This document shows, piece after piece, positions 25,721-34,493 of a stretch of DNA of 64,000 nt (its first letter is position 1; each line of letters begins with the position of its first letter). Below the pieces are notes generated by a model. That model worked only from the letters and a program-made list of their open reading frames with translations, ran no database searches and was not told the DNA's origin. Position numbers and translations under genes: made by a program. The stretch is from Mycolicibacterium sp. P9-64 (lineage in GTDB: Bacteria > Actinomycetota > Actinomycetes > Mycobacteriales > Mycobacteriaceae), in the NCBI RefSeq assembly GCF_008329605.1, contig NZ_NPKO01000011.1, forward strand, positions 214,845 to 278,844, read 5' to 3'.

Positions 25721-26292
25721 TGGGAGACTGGTTGTCCGAGCGGCGCACCGAGGTAGCGGCCGACCGGATCCTCGACGCCGCCGAGAGCCTGTTCACCCGA
25801 CAGGATGCCGCGACCGTCGGAATGAACGAGATCGCCAGAGCGGCAGGGTGTTCCCGCGCGACGGTGTATCGCTACTTCGAGAACCGCGAGGCGCTGTACA
25901 CCGCCTACGTACACCGTGAGACCTATCGGGTGTTCAGCGAGATGGGCAAACGCATCGCGGGTATCGCCGATCCGCGCGAGCGGCTACTCGAAGGCGTGGT
26001 CGCCTCACTGCGCAGCGTCCGCGAAAGCCCCGCGCTGTCATCGTGGTTCGCCTCCACGCAGCGCCCGATCGGCGGCGAGATGGCCGAACGCTCCGAGGTC
26101 ATCAAGGCACTGACGGAGGCCTTCCTCGGATCGCTCGGCGTCGACGACGTCGAGCAGCGTGCGCGCTGGCTTGTCCGCGTGATCATCTCGCTCCTGGTGT
26201 TCCCCGGTCACGACGCCGCCGACGAGCGTGCGACGGTCGAGGAGTTCGTACTGCCGGTCATCATGGCGGCGCAGGCGCGCCGGACGCCCTGA
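25720..26292 (+). CDS. TetR-family regulator, Rv1255c-like
   Basis: 190 residues. The HTH is at about residues 13-55 (ADRILDAAESLFTRQD, GMNEIARAAGCSRATVYRYF). The start ATG overlaps the cyp130 stop by one base, so the two are cotranscribed and the protein likely regulates its own operon. Sequence and position match M. tuberculosis Rv1255c from memory. It ends one base before the stop of the convergent sulfatase gene, with no room for a separate terminator. Confidence 0.86.
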   Translation: MGDWLSERRTEVAADRILDAAESLFTRQDAATVGMNEIARAAGCSRATVYRYFENREALYTAYVHRETYRVFSEMGKRIAGIADPRERLLEGVVASLRSVRESPALSSWFASTQRPIGGEMAERSEVIKALTEAFLGSLGVDDVEQRARWLVRVIISLLVFPGHDAADERATVEEFVLPVIMAAQARRTP

Positions 26293-26293
26293 C

Positions 26294-28672
26294 CTACTGC
26301 CGTGCCATGGCGATGCGGAAGCGTTCGTCGGGATGGACGTAATGGTCGGCATCCTTGGCGTCGTCTCCCAGATCGATTCGGACCCAGTCGATCTTGCCGG
26401 TGAACCTGCTGGTGTGGGCGGTGTAGTCCGGGCTCACCGTCGTGCCGGTCTCGCGGCCGACGTCGGTGGTCTCATCGGCCGAGAAGACGAAGCCCTGGGT
26501 CTGGTCGACGCGGCCGCTGCCGACTTCCTTGCCGTCGTAGTAGAGCTTCACGTTGCCACCCTTGCCCATGCCGCCGCCGTCGTACTCGAACTCCATCCGC
26601 ACCTGGGTGGTACCTGACGGAACGGGTTCAGTCGCCTCGACGTCAAAGGACTTGATGCCGAGCACGTTGTAGTGAAACTTGGCCCGACCGTCTTTGGCGT
26701 ACAGACTCCAACCGCCGAACCGGCCACCCTGGGCGATGATCACGCCCTCGGCACCTTCTGCGGGCACGTCCACTTCGGATGTGACCGCGAACGACTTGTT
26801 CTTGATGTCGACGACGCTGTTCTCCGACAGCCGGCCCATGTTCCCGAACAGTAGCTGGCTGTTGCCCTTGATCAGTGACGGCCGGCCGGCCGTCGTGGGG
26901 TTGATGCGCTCGATCTGCCGATCATCGAGCGGTAGCACGTTGTACTTGACCGCCTCGATCAGCCAAAGACGTTGCAGTTCATGCAATTTCTCCGGATTTG
27001 CCTTCGACAGGTCATTGGCCTGCGTCCAGTCGCTGTTGCCGTCGTAGAGCTCCCATACGTCGTCGTCGAAGGCAGGCATGACCGCGCCACCCATGGCCCA
27101 CGGTGTGCGGTGCTTGGTCACCGCGCTCCAGCCCTTGTGATAGATGCCGCGGTTGCAGAACATCTCGAAGTACTGCGTCTGGTGCCGTTCGGGCGCATCG
27201 GCGTCGTTGAAGCTGTAGAGCATGCTCGTCCCCTCATAGGGGCTCTGCATGACTCCGTTGACCATGGTTGGCGCAGGGATGCCAGCCGCCTCCAAAACCG
27301 TTGGCGCCAAATCGATGACGTGGCTGAACTGGTTGCGGTGGCCGCCCTTGTCGGCGATTCCCTTGGGCCAGTGCACGATGGTGCCGTTGCGGGTACCGCC
27401 CCAGTGCGACGCCACCTGCTTGGTCCACTGATACGGCGAGTCCATCGCCCACGCCCAGCCGACGGCGTAGTGGCCGTAGGAGCCTTCGCCGCCGAACTCG
27501 TCGATCTTGGACATCAGGAATTCGGGCGTCTCGATGTCGGCCATCCCGTTGAAGTTCGCCATCTCATTGAAAGCACCCTGCAGCGTGCCCTCCGCAGATG
27601 CTCCGTTGTCACCGACGATGAGGTAGACCAAGGTGTCGTCGAGCACTGGTTCGAGCGCATCGAGCAACCGGCCGACGTGATGGTCGGTGTGCTCCATGAA
27701 GGCGGCATAGACCTCCATCTGGCGCATCAGCGCCGGCTTGAGCGCAGGGTCCATGTCGTCCCAAGCCGGGATCTCCGGGTCGCGCGGGGTGAGCACGGCG
27801 TCCGGTGGGATGACGCCCAGTTCCTTCTGGCGTTCGAACGTCAGCTCGCGCTGGCGATCCCAGCCGTGGGCGAACTTGCCCTTGTACTTCTCGATCCACT
27901 CCGGGGGCACGTGGTGCGGGGCGTGGGTGGCACCAGGCGCGAAGTACATGAAGAACGGTTTGTCGGGCAGGAGTGCCTTCTGCTGGCGCGCCCAGTTGAT
28001 CGCCTTGTCGGTCAGGTCCTCGGTGAGGTGGTAACCCTCCGCCGGCGTCTTGGGCGGTTCGATCGGCGTGGTGCCCTCGTAGAGGGCTGGGTCCCACTGG
28101 TTGTTCTCCCCGCCGATGAACCCGTAGAAGTACTCGAACCCGCCGCCGCCGGTCGGCCAGGCGGTGAACGGTCCAGCCGGACTGGTCTGCCATACCGGCA
28201 CCTCGTGGCACTTGCCGAACTGCGCCGTCGAATAGCCGTTGAGCTTCAGGGTCAAGGCCAGCGGTGCCTTGGTGTTGGGCAAGACCGAGGTGTACCCGGG
28301 TGCGGCAGTCGCGGTTTCGGTGATGTTGCCCATGCCCACCGAGTGATGGTTGCGTCCGGTCAGCAGCGCCTGGCGCGTCGGCGAGCACAACGCCGTGGTG
28401 TGAAACCGGTTGTACTTCAACCCACCCGAGGCCAGCTTCTCGAAGTTCGGCGTCTGGCACGGGCCGCCGAACGCGCTACTGGCGCCGAAGCCGACGTCGT
28501 CGATCAGGATGACGAGCACGTTGGGCGCCGTAGCCGGCGGGCGAACGTCCTTGATCGGTGGATAGCTGGTATCCGGGTCCTTCGCGTCGTACGTCGTCAA
28601 CCCGACATACGCCACGTCCGGAATGGGGAGGATGTCACGTCGGACCGCCTGCGCTTGATCGGGAGAACTCAC
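26294..28672 (-). CDS. Arylsulfatase, AtsA/AtsD type
   Basis: 792 residues from a GTG at 28672 (MSSPDQAQAV); upstream codons look non-coding. The sulfatase motif is CSPTR within TALCSPTRQALLTGRNHHS near residue 92, whose Cys is converted to formylglycine by a separate enzyme not in this window. Metal-binding Asp pairs are seen in LIDDVGFG and in IVGDNGAS, and His in GATHAPHHVP. The length is close to the 787-residue mycobacterial AtsA/AtsD proteins. No export signal is visible. It releases sulfate from sulfate esters. A 154-base spacer separates it from the siderophore-interacting gene. Confidence 0.87.
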   Translation of the reverse strand: MSSPDQAQAVRRDILPIPDVAYVGLTTYDAKDPDTSYPPIKDVRPPATAPNVLVILIDDVGFGASSAFGGPCQTPNFEKLASGGLKYNRFHTTALCSPTRQALLTGRNHHSVGMGNITETATAAPGYTSVLPNTKAPLALTLKLNGYSTAQFGKCHEVPVWQTSPAGPFTAWPTGGGGFEYFYGFIGGENNQWDPALYEGTTPIEPPKTPAEGYHLTEDLTDKAINWARQQKALLPDKPFFMYFAPGATHAPHHVPPEWIEKYKGKFAHGWDRQRELTFERQKELGVIPPDAVLTPRDPEIPAWDDMDPALKPALMRQMEVYAAFMEHTDHHVGRLLDALEPVLDDTLVYLIVGDNGASAEGTLQGAFNEMANFNGMADIETPEFLMSKIDEFGGEGSYGHYAVGWAWAMDSPYQWTKQVASHWGGTRNGTIVHWPKGIADKGGHRNQFSHVIDLAPTVLEAAGIPAPTMVNGVMQSPYEGTSMLYSFNDADAPERHQTQYFEMFCNRGIYHKGWSAVTKHRTPWAMGGAVMPAFDDDVWELYDGNSDWTQANDLSKANPEKLHELQRLWLIEAVKYNVLPLDDRQIERINPTTAGRPSLIKGNSQLLFGNMGRLSENSVVDIKNKSFAVTSEVDVPAEGAEGVIIAQGGRFGGWSLYAKDGRAKFHYNVLGIKSFDVEATEPVPSGTTQVRMEFEYDGGGMGKGGNVKLYYDGKEVGSGRVDQTQGFVFSADETTDVGRETGTTVSPDYTAHTSRFTGKIDWVRIDLGDDAKDADHYVHPDERFRIAMARQ

Positions 28673-28826
28673 CTGACATCCGCTCGCTGAAGTAATCGCC
28701 GCGCACCGGGCGATCTCGGCCCACTCTGCTCGAGTCCGAGGGCCCAAACACTATGCGGCGCTATGACCCTTCGCAGCGTTTTTGACGGGCGCGCAACAGC
28801 TGTTCGCCGATCGGTAAACCACCGGT

Positions 28827-29543
28827 TCACGCCACCCAGTACGCCTGGGCCTTGATCGACTTGCGCGGAATCTTGTAGTCCTCGCGGAAGATCTTGGCCA
28901 CTGCGCGAGTGGTGCGGTTGTCGCAGGCCACCCAGCCGAAGTGGTCGGCGGCGTCGAACGCCGATGCGCCGACGGCCTCCACCAGAGCCTCCCCCGCCTT
29001 CTTGCGGTCCACCCACGTCACCTCGTCCGTGCCGACGGGAAGCTCGCGGTCGTCGTCGTGGGCGGCCTCCATGAAGACCTTGGTCGGGGTGCCGTCGTCG
29101 ATCGCGTCGAGCAGCGAGTTGATCGCGGGCAGCGACGCGGCGTCACCCACGATGACGTACCCCGCGGGCGCGGGCTCGGGCAAGGTGAAGTTGCTGCCGA
29201 GCACCGTCACCTCGAGGGTGTCCCCCACCTTGGCCAGCGACGCCCACCGGGTGGCCAAGCCGTCGTGCATGGCGAAGTCGATGTCCACGGTGCCCGCGCC
29301 GGCGTCGGCATTGACCAGCGTGTAGCCCCGCTGATGGGACTTGGCACCGTCGGGGAACCAGCCGCGCACCCACATCGTCGGGTGCAGGGTCCTGCCCGTG
29401 AGCAGATCCTTGCCCTCGAAGTGCAGTCGCAGGTAGTTCGGCGTGAGCTCGGTGCGACCCGTCACCGTCAGCTCGTAGTCGCCGCCCCGCCACAACTTGA
29501 CGAGGGCGCCGGAGAATCCGCGGGACGGCTTCTGGTCTGGCAT
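28827..29543 (-). CDS. Siderophore-interacting protein (ferric-siderophore reductase)
   Basis: 238 residues. The FAD-binding beta-barrel with LRLHFEGKDL and RGYTLVNADAGAG lies in the first 110 residues, and the SIP C-terminal domain has YVIVGDAASLPAINSLLD, EAAHDDDRELP and FGWVACDNRTTRAV. The family (ViuB/Rv2895c-like) reduces ferric siderophores in the cytoplasm to release iron. An IdeR iron box lies 23 bases upstream (29566-29584), so it is very likely repressed under iron sufficiency. Confidence 0.88.
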   Translation of the reverse strand: MPDQKPSRGFSGALVKLWRGGDYELTVTGRTELTPNYLRLHFEGKDLLTGRTLHPTMWVRGWFPDGAKSHQRGYTLVNADAGAGTVDIDFAMHDGLATRWASLAKVGDTLEVTVLGSNFTLPEPAPAGYVIVGDAASLPAINSLLDAIDDGTPTKVFMEAAHDDDRELPVGTDEVTWVDRKKAGEALVEAVGASAFDAADHFGWVACDNRTTRAVAKIFREDYKIPRKSIKAQAYWVA

Positions 29544-29565
29544 GGTTCACACCTCTCGAGTCGAA

Positions 29566-29584
29566 TTAGGGCAGCATAACCTAA
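29566..29584. promoter_or_regulatory. IdeR iron box
   Basis: TTAGGGCAGCATAACCTAA matches the mycobacterial IdeR consensus TTAGGTTAGGCTAACCTAA in 15 of 19 positions, with both five-base outer arms (TTAGG, CCTAA) intact. It lies directly before the siderophore-interacting protein gene, in its promoter. Confidence 0.82.
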
Positions 29585-29664
29585 TTTTGCCCGCTCGAGC
29601 GTTGGCCCTGCGCCTGGGGCGACAAAGTGCGACTGACCCTCACCACCGCCGCAGAGGCGAACCT

Positions 29665-30330
29665 TCAGCCGATCGCATCCACCGCCGCCAAGATGTCGGG
29701 CACCTCGCTGCGCGTCGTGTAGTTGGGGTGCACGTCGATCCAGCGGATCACCCCGCCGGCGTCGACGACCACCGTCGTGGGCATCGGCAGGGCCACACCA
29801 CCGTCGGCGTTGTGCTCGGTCACGTCCACTCCGAGCTTCTTCTGTGCTGCAGCGACTTCCACCGGGGGCGCGGTCAGAACGCCTAGTGCAGAGGCGAGTT
29901 GGTTGCCGGGGTCGGACACCACGGCGTAGGTCAACTGATTGGTCTCCGCGACGCTCAGCGATCCGTCGGGCTTCTGCGGGCTGACCGCGATCATGACGAC
30001 ACCGCGATCGGCAAGGGCGGGCGTCAATTCGGCCTCATACGCGCGTAATGCGATGTTGCAGAACGGGCACCAGGCACCTCGGTAGAACACCACCACGGCG
30101 GGCCGGCCGGCGCGAACCCGAGCCAACGACGTCGCGGCTCCGTGGACGTCGAGCAGATCACCATCGGGCATGGGCGCACCCGGTGCGCTCACCCCCGCAG
30201 GCACGCCCGCGGAGTCCAGGTCGAAACGCTCGGCAGCGAATGCATCTGCGACGTCCGACGGCATGGCCGTCGCAGGTCCAGCCAGGAACGCCTGCGCCTG
30301 CTCTCCGATGCTGGGTGTCTGAGTCGTCAT
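29665..30330 (-). CDS. Peroxiredoxin-like AhpC/TSA-fold protein
   Basis: 221 residues. The thioredoxin fold carries the redox centre GAWCPFCNIALRAYE near residue 86, a CPFC motif of the peroxiredoxin-like (AhpC/TSA-2) group. IAVSPQKPDGSLSVAET and LPMPTTVVVDAGGVIRW are typical of this branch. It probably reduces peroxides or another oxidant with a thiol donor. Divergent from a TetR gene across two operator copies (30351-30403), so it is likely inducible. Its stop is 81 bases from the iron box, but the SIP gene is oriented away, so it is not part of that unit. Confidence 0.82.
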   Translation of the reverse strand: MTTQTPSIGEQAQAFLAGPATAMPSDVADAFAAERFDLDSAGVPAGVSAPGAPMPDGDLLDVHGAATSLARVRAGRPAVVVFYRGAWCPFCNIALRAYEAELTPALADRGVVMIAVSPQKPDGSLSVAETNQLTYAVVSDPGNQLASALGVLTAPPVEVAAAQKKLGVDVTEHNADGGVALPMPTTVVVDAGGVIRWIDVHPNYTTRSEVPDILAAVDAIG

Positions 30331-30350
30331 GGGACCGCCTTCGCTAGAGA

Positions 30351-30403
30351 TTGGATTGTTCAGTCCAGAAAAGCACTAATCTTTTGGATTGTCTACTCCA
30401 AAA
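30351..30403. promoter_or_regulatory. Two TetR operators, TTGGATTGT...TCCA type
   Basis: A perfect dyad at 30382-30403 has arms TTTTGGA and TCCAAAA around 8 bases. A second copy at 30351-30368 reads TTGGATTGTTCAGTCCAG. Both share TTGGATTGT-N3-TCCA. Together they cover the spacer between the peroxiredoxin and the TetR gene. Confidence 0.72.
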
Positions 30404-30419
30404 TTGGTACCCTCGGAGA

Positions 30420-31034
30420 ATGGTCACCGCGAAGGGACGTGCCACCCGGGACCGAATCGTGTCCGCAGCCGCCGATCTGATGTGCACCAACGGGGTCGCC
30501 GCCACCAGCACCGAAGACGTCCGGGCCGCGGCGAACGTCAGCTCATCGCAGATCTATCACTACTTCGCCGACAAGCGATCGCTCACCCGCGCCGTCATCG
30601 AGCACCAGACCGACGCCATCGTCGGCACGCAAGAAACTCTGCTGGCCCGTCTCGACAACCTGGACGCACTGCGCGCCTGGGCCGAGGTCATCGTCACGTT
30701 CCAGCGCAATCAAGATTTCCGCGGCGGCTGCCCACTCGGCACGCTGGCCAGCGAGCTCGCCGAGAACGACGCCGATGCGCGCCAAGACCTCGCAGCGAGC
30801 TACCGGCGTTGGCAGCAGGCCATCTGCGCAGGCTTGGCCGCAATGGCCGATCGCGGCGAGTTCGTGACCGGCACCGATGTCGACAGGCTGGCGACCGCAC
30901 TGCTGACCGCATTGCAGGGCGGTCTTCTCCTGTGCAAGACGCTACGCAACGGTGAGCCCCTCGAAACCGGGCTCAACACCATGATCGATCACATCGAATC
31001 GTTCACGGTCGCAGGTCAATCGCCTAGGTCTTGA
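30420..31034 (+). CDS. TetR-family regulator, likely redox- or xenobiotic-responsive
   Basis: 204 residues. The HTH lies near residues 10-52 (RIVSAAADLMCTNG, TEDVRAAANVSSSQIYHYF). The C-terminal domain contains FRGGCPLGTLASELAEND, the GGCP-x-G segment of the YxaF/LmrA-type TetR_C group, and has Cys residues that might sense oxidants. TACCCT at 30408-30413 lies six bases before the ATG, so it is leaderless. Two palindromes upstream are its probable sites. The 3' end overlaps the convergent acyltransferase gene by 11 bases. Confidence 0.84.
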   Translation: MVTAKGRATRDRIVSAAADLMCTNGVAATSTEDVRAAANVSSSQIYHYFADKRSLTRAVIEHQTDAIVGTQETLLARLDNLDALRAWAEVIVTFQRNQDFRGGCPLGTLASELAENDADARQDLAASYRRWQQAICAGLAAMADRGEFVTGTDVDRLATALLTALQGGLLLCKTLRNGEPLETGLNTMIDHIESFTVAGQSPRS

Positions 31035-32160
31035 CGCGGGTGAACCGGTGCAGCAGCCACGCCAGCGGCACCGTCACCAGCAGCGTGACCACGAACAACC
31101 ACCACATCGACCCCGTGTAGATCGGGAAGTGGAGCACCTCGACCATCACCAACTCCATCGTGACCAGATGGATCAGGAAGATCTCGTAGGAGATCTCGCC
31201 GAGGAACACCATCGGCCTGCTGGCCATCACCTGCGCGTACCAACCGCGGTTGCCGAGCGCGAGCGGCGCAACGGTCAGCGTGGCGATGACGGCGTAGAAC
31301 ACGGCCTTCGCCAAGCCCTCGCGCAGCTCGAACGGTGACGTGGTCGGCGCACCGGCGATCGGCGTCGAGGCAATCAAGTAGCAGACGATCGACAGCGGCA
31401 CGCACACCAGCGCGTAGGCCACAGCGCCGGTCTCCCGCAGCACCGCAAGCATCATCCCGCCGATGAACCATGCCAGGTACGTCGGCAGCCACAGCCGCGC
31501 ACCGTCGGGCAGCCAATGCGTGGTGTGCACCAGCACCAGGTACGCAGGCGTGATGCACGCCAGCGCCGTCAGCCCGACCATCAACCGTACCGGGCGAAAC
31601 TGCCTGCGGCACAGCACCACCAGAAGGAGCCAGGCGAGCACCGGCAACGCCACGTAGAACGACACCTCGACCGCGAGGCTCCACATCTGCGTCAGGCCCT
31701 GATGGAGGTACGAGAACAGGTAGTTGTCGGTGTAGATCTGGGTGAAGGTGAGGTTGCGGAACAGGCCGAGCCACGTGTGGCCGGGATTCGGTCCCGCAGT
31801 GCGGAAGTGGTACAGCGCGTAAGCCGCAAGCACCGTGATGACGTACGCGGGCATGATGCGCCGCACCCGGTGCCAGGCGTAGCGCCGCACCGACGGCCCG
31901 TCCGTGCCCTCCCGTGACGCGCGCACCCACGGACTGAACAACAGGAAACCGGACAACACGAAGAAGATCGGCACGCCGATCTCCATGCGGGAGTAGATCA
32001 GTCCGGCGTAGCCCTGGTTGTACTTACCCGTGGTGTAGGCCGCGTGCGTGAGCATCACCAGGATCGCGGCGACCGCACGGATGCCGGTGAGCGAATCCAC
32101 TCGACCGGCTGACACCGATTCCAGACCGCCCCGTGCGTCGAGTTCCTGGCGCAACGTCAC
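31024..32160 (-). CDS. Membrane acyltransferase family 3 (OafA-like), Rv1254-like
   Basis: 378 residues with about ten membrane segments. TGIRAVAAILVMLTHAAYTTG near residue 25 carries the conserved His, and the R-x10-H type segment SVRRYAWHRVRRIMPAYV is typical. The family O-acetylates or acylates sugars and lipids at the envelope. The ATG overlaps the deaD stop (ATGA), so it is cotranscribed with the helicase, the same arrangement as Rv1253-Rv1254 (from memory). Confidence 0.85.
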   Translation of the reverse strand: MTLRQELDARGGLESVSAGRVDSLTGIRAVAAILVMLTHAAYTTGKYNQGYAGLIYSRMEIGVPIFFVLSGFLLFSPWVRASREGTDGPSVRRYAWHRVRRIMPAYVITVLAAYALYHFRTAGPNPGHTWLGLFRNLTFTQIYTDNYLFSYLHQGLTQMWSLAVEVSFYVALPVLAWLLLVVLCRRQFRPVRLMVGLTALACITPAYLVLVHTTHWLPDGARLWLPTYLAWFIGGMMLAVLRETGAVAYALVCVPLSIVCYLIASTPIAGAPTTSPFELREGLAKAVFYAVIATLTVAPLALGNRGWYAQVMASRPMVFLGEISYEIFLIHLVTMELVMVEVLHFPIYTGSMWWLFVVTLLVTVPLAWLLHRFTRVKT

Positions 32161-33830
32161 TTCGGCTTATGGCGCGCCTTGGACCCACGTTCGGGTTCCA
32201 GTTTGATCGGGACGCCCTGAATACGAGTGTGCTCGAGGGCTTTCAACGTCTGGTGCGACAGCTTCGTGGGCAGCTCGACGAGCGAGTAGTCCAGCTTGAT
32301 CGAGATGTGGCCGAAGTCGCTGCGGTGCAACCCGCCTTCGTTGGCGATCGCGCCGACGATGGCGCCAGGAGCGACCTTGTGCTTCTTGCCGACCGCGATG
32401 CGGTACGTCGACAGGTCGCTGCGCCGTTCGCGTTGCTTGCGCGGACCCTCGTCGCGGGCGGGACGGTCCTCGCGGCGACGCGGGTCCGGCGGCGGTTCGC
32501 TCATCAGGAACTCTTCGCCGTTGCGGCTCTGCAATGCCAGCGCGGCGGCGATGTCGGTCATCGGCACGTCGTTGTCGCGCTCGTAGTCCTGAATCAGCTT
32601 GCGGAACAACTCGATTCCCGGCGAGTTCAGCACCTCGGTGATCGAGTCGCGGAACTTCTCGACACGCTGGGCGTTGACGTCGTCGATCGTCGGCAGCCTG
32701 GACTCGACGAGCTTCTGGCGAGTCACCCGCTCGATCGAGTTGAGCAGGTGCCGCTCGCGGGGCGTGACGAACAGCAGCGCGGTACCAGAGCGACCTGCGC
32801 GCCCCGTGCGGCCGATGCGATGCACGTACGACTCGGGGTCGTGCGGGATGTCGTAGTTCAGCACGTGCGAGATGCGATCCACGTCGAGCCCGCGGGCGGC
32901 GACGTCGGTCGCGATCAGGATGTCGAGCTTGCCGTCCTTGAGGTTGGAGATCGTGCGCTCGCGCACGGCCTGCGGAATGTCACCGTTGATGGCCATCGCG
33001 GAAAACCCACGCGCCCGCAGCTTTTCCGCAACTTCCTCGGTGGCCTGCTTGGTCCGGACGAACACGATCATCGCCTCGAACGGCTCGACCTCGAGCAGCC
33101 TGGTCAGTGCGTCCATCTTGCGTGGCCCCGCCACCTGGATGTAGCGCTGCGTGATGTTGTCCGCGGTCGCGGTCTTGGACTCGACCCTCACCTGGACGGG
33201 GTCGTGCAGGTACTTGCTGGTGATCTTGCGGATCGCGGGCGGCATGGTCGCCGAGAACAGCGCGACCTGCTTGTACTCGGGGGTGCCCTCGAGGATGCGC
33301 TCGACGTCCTCGGCGAAGCCCATCTGCAGCATCTCGTCGGCTTCGTCGAGCACCAGGTAGTCGAGGTGGGACAGATCCAGGCTGCCCTTCTCGAGGTGAT
33401 CGATGACACGCCCAGGAGTGCCAACGACGACCTGGGCGCCGCGCTTGAGCCCTGCGAGCTGAGGGCCGTAGGCGGAGCCGCCGTAGATCGGCAGCACGTT
33501 GACTGGCAAGTGCGCGCCATACCGGCTGAACGCCTCGGCAACCTGCAGCGCCAACTCACGGGTGGGAGCCAACACCAGCGCCTGCGTAATGCGGCTGGAC
33601 GTGTCGATCTTGGAGAGGATCGGGATGGCGAATGCCGCCGTCTTGCCTGTTCCGGTCTGTGCGAGCCCGACGACGTCGGAACCCGCCAGCATCGGCGGGA
33701 TGGTGGCGGCCTGGATCGCCGACGGGGACTCATACCCGACGTCGGCGACCGCCTGCAGCACCGCGGGGTGAATCTGCAGGTCGGCAAAGGTGGGCGCGGC
33801 GTCGTGCGCGTCGGTGTCGGGCGAGGTCAT
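32157..33830 (-). CDS. deaD: DEAD-box RNA helicase
   Basis: 557 residues. Motifs in order: Q motif (SPSAIQAATIP), I AQTGTGKT near 57, Ia PTRELA, Ib TPGR, II DEAD near 160, III SAT, V ATDVAARGLD, VI HRIGRTGRAGR near 335. The C-terminal part (about 470-545) is a DbpA-like RNA-binding domain ending in a basic RGSKARHKPK. CsdA/DeaD helicases help ribosome assembly and cold adaptation. Leads the operon with the acyltransferase and is divergent from lprE. Confidence 0.92.
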   Translation of the reverse strand: MTSPDTDAHDAAPTFADLQIHPAVLQAVADVGYESPSAIQAATIPPMLAGSDVVGLAQTGTGKTAAFAIPILSKIDTSSRITQALVLAPTRELALQVAEAFSRYGAHLPVNVLPIYGGSAYGPQLAGLKRGAQVVVGTPGRVIDHLEKGSLDLSHLDYLVLDEADEMLQMGFAEDVERILEGTPEYKQVALFSATMPPAIRKITSKYLHDPVQVRVESKTATADNITQRYIQVAGPRKMDALTRLLEVEPFEAMIVFVRTKQATEEVAEKLRARGFSAMAINGDIPQAVRERTISNLKDGKLDILIATDVAARGLDVDRISHVLNYDIPHDPESYVHRIGRTGRAGRSGTALLFVTPRERHLLNSIERVTRQKLVESRLPTIDDVNAQRVEKFRDSITEVLNSPGIELFRKLIQDYERDNDVPMTDIAAALALQSRNGEEFLMSEPPPDPRRREDRPARDEGPRKQRERRSDLSTYRIAVGKKHKVAPGAIVGAIANEGGLHRSDFGHISIKLDYSLVELPTKLSHQTLKALEHTRIQGVPIKLEPERGSKARHKPK

Positions 33831-33902
33831 CGAGGTAGCAGTCTACGGGTACATCGCGGCCTCATCTGCCGAGCGGCGGCCCAAACGGTACCGTGCCCTG
33901 TT

Positions 33903-34451
33903 GTGAAGTGGGTTGCGCTCCTGGCGGCGGCGTTCGTGCTTGCCGGCTGCGGGTCGAGCGACTCCACCGTCTCCAAGACACCCGAGCCCGCCGTGACGGA
34001 GACCGCGACGTCCTCGACGCGTGCCCCGGATCCGACCGTCGCCGCCGGACCTGGAGCGCCGCCCGCGCCCGCCGATCCGTGCGCGGTGAACCTGGCCGCA
34101 CCCGAGATCGCCAAGGCGGTTTCCGACCTTCCGCGTGACCCGCGCAGCAATCAGCCGTGGAGCTCCGAACCCCTGGCGGGCAACTACAACGAATGCGCAC
34201 CGTTGTCGGTCGTGATCGTGAAGGCCAACACCAACGCCTCGAACGCGAACACCCGCGCGGTGATGTTCCACCAGGGCAAGTTCATCCCGACGGGCGTTCC
34301 CGACACCTACGGCTTCAACGGCATCGACGAGTCGGTCACCACCGGCGACACCGTGGCGCTGATGTACGCCAACGAGACCAGCGGGCTGAAGAGCGTCGTG
34401 CGGTTCCATTGGAACGGCAACGGCGTCGAGCTGATCGGCAACACGGGCTAG
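33903..34451 (+). CDS. lprE: Lipoprotein LprE
   Basis: 182 residues from a GTG at 33903 (MKWVALLAAAFVLAGCGSSDS). The lipobox VLAGC is perfect and is followed by a Thr/Ala/Pro-rich linker. The mature domain has two Cys (DPCAVN and NECAP) that probably form a disulfide. TACCGT at 33889-33894 lies eight bases before the GTG. The position between deaD and the nuclease-helicase matches M. tuberculosis LprE (Rv1252c), which has been linked to TLR2 and macrophage interaction. Molecular function unknown. Confidence 0.85.
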   Translation: MKWVALLAAAFVLAGCGSSDSTVSKTPEPAVTETATSSTRAPDPTVAAGPGAPPAPADPCAVNLAAPEIAKAVSDLPRDPRSNQPWSSEPLAGNYNECAPLSVVIVKANTNASNANTRAVMFHQGKFIPTGVPDTYGFNGIDESVTTGDTVALMYANETSGLKSVVRFHWNGNGVELIGNTG

Positions 34452-34493
34452 ACGCGCCGGGATCCGTCGGCCCGCTGACCTACAGTGGCGGAC

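Noticed and set aside
26972..28690. 572-codon open frame opposite the sulfatase gene
   Set aside because: No recognisable domain, while the opposite strand has all sulfatase motifs; an antisense shadow.
29665..30330. Peroxiredoxin as part of the IdeR-controlled unit
   Set aside because: The iron box lies downstream of this gene's stop and upstream of the siderophore-interacting gene, which is transcribed away from it; the peroxiredoxin has its own operator region.
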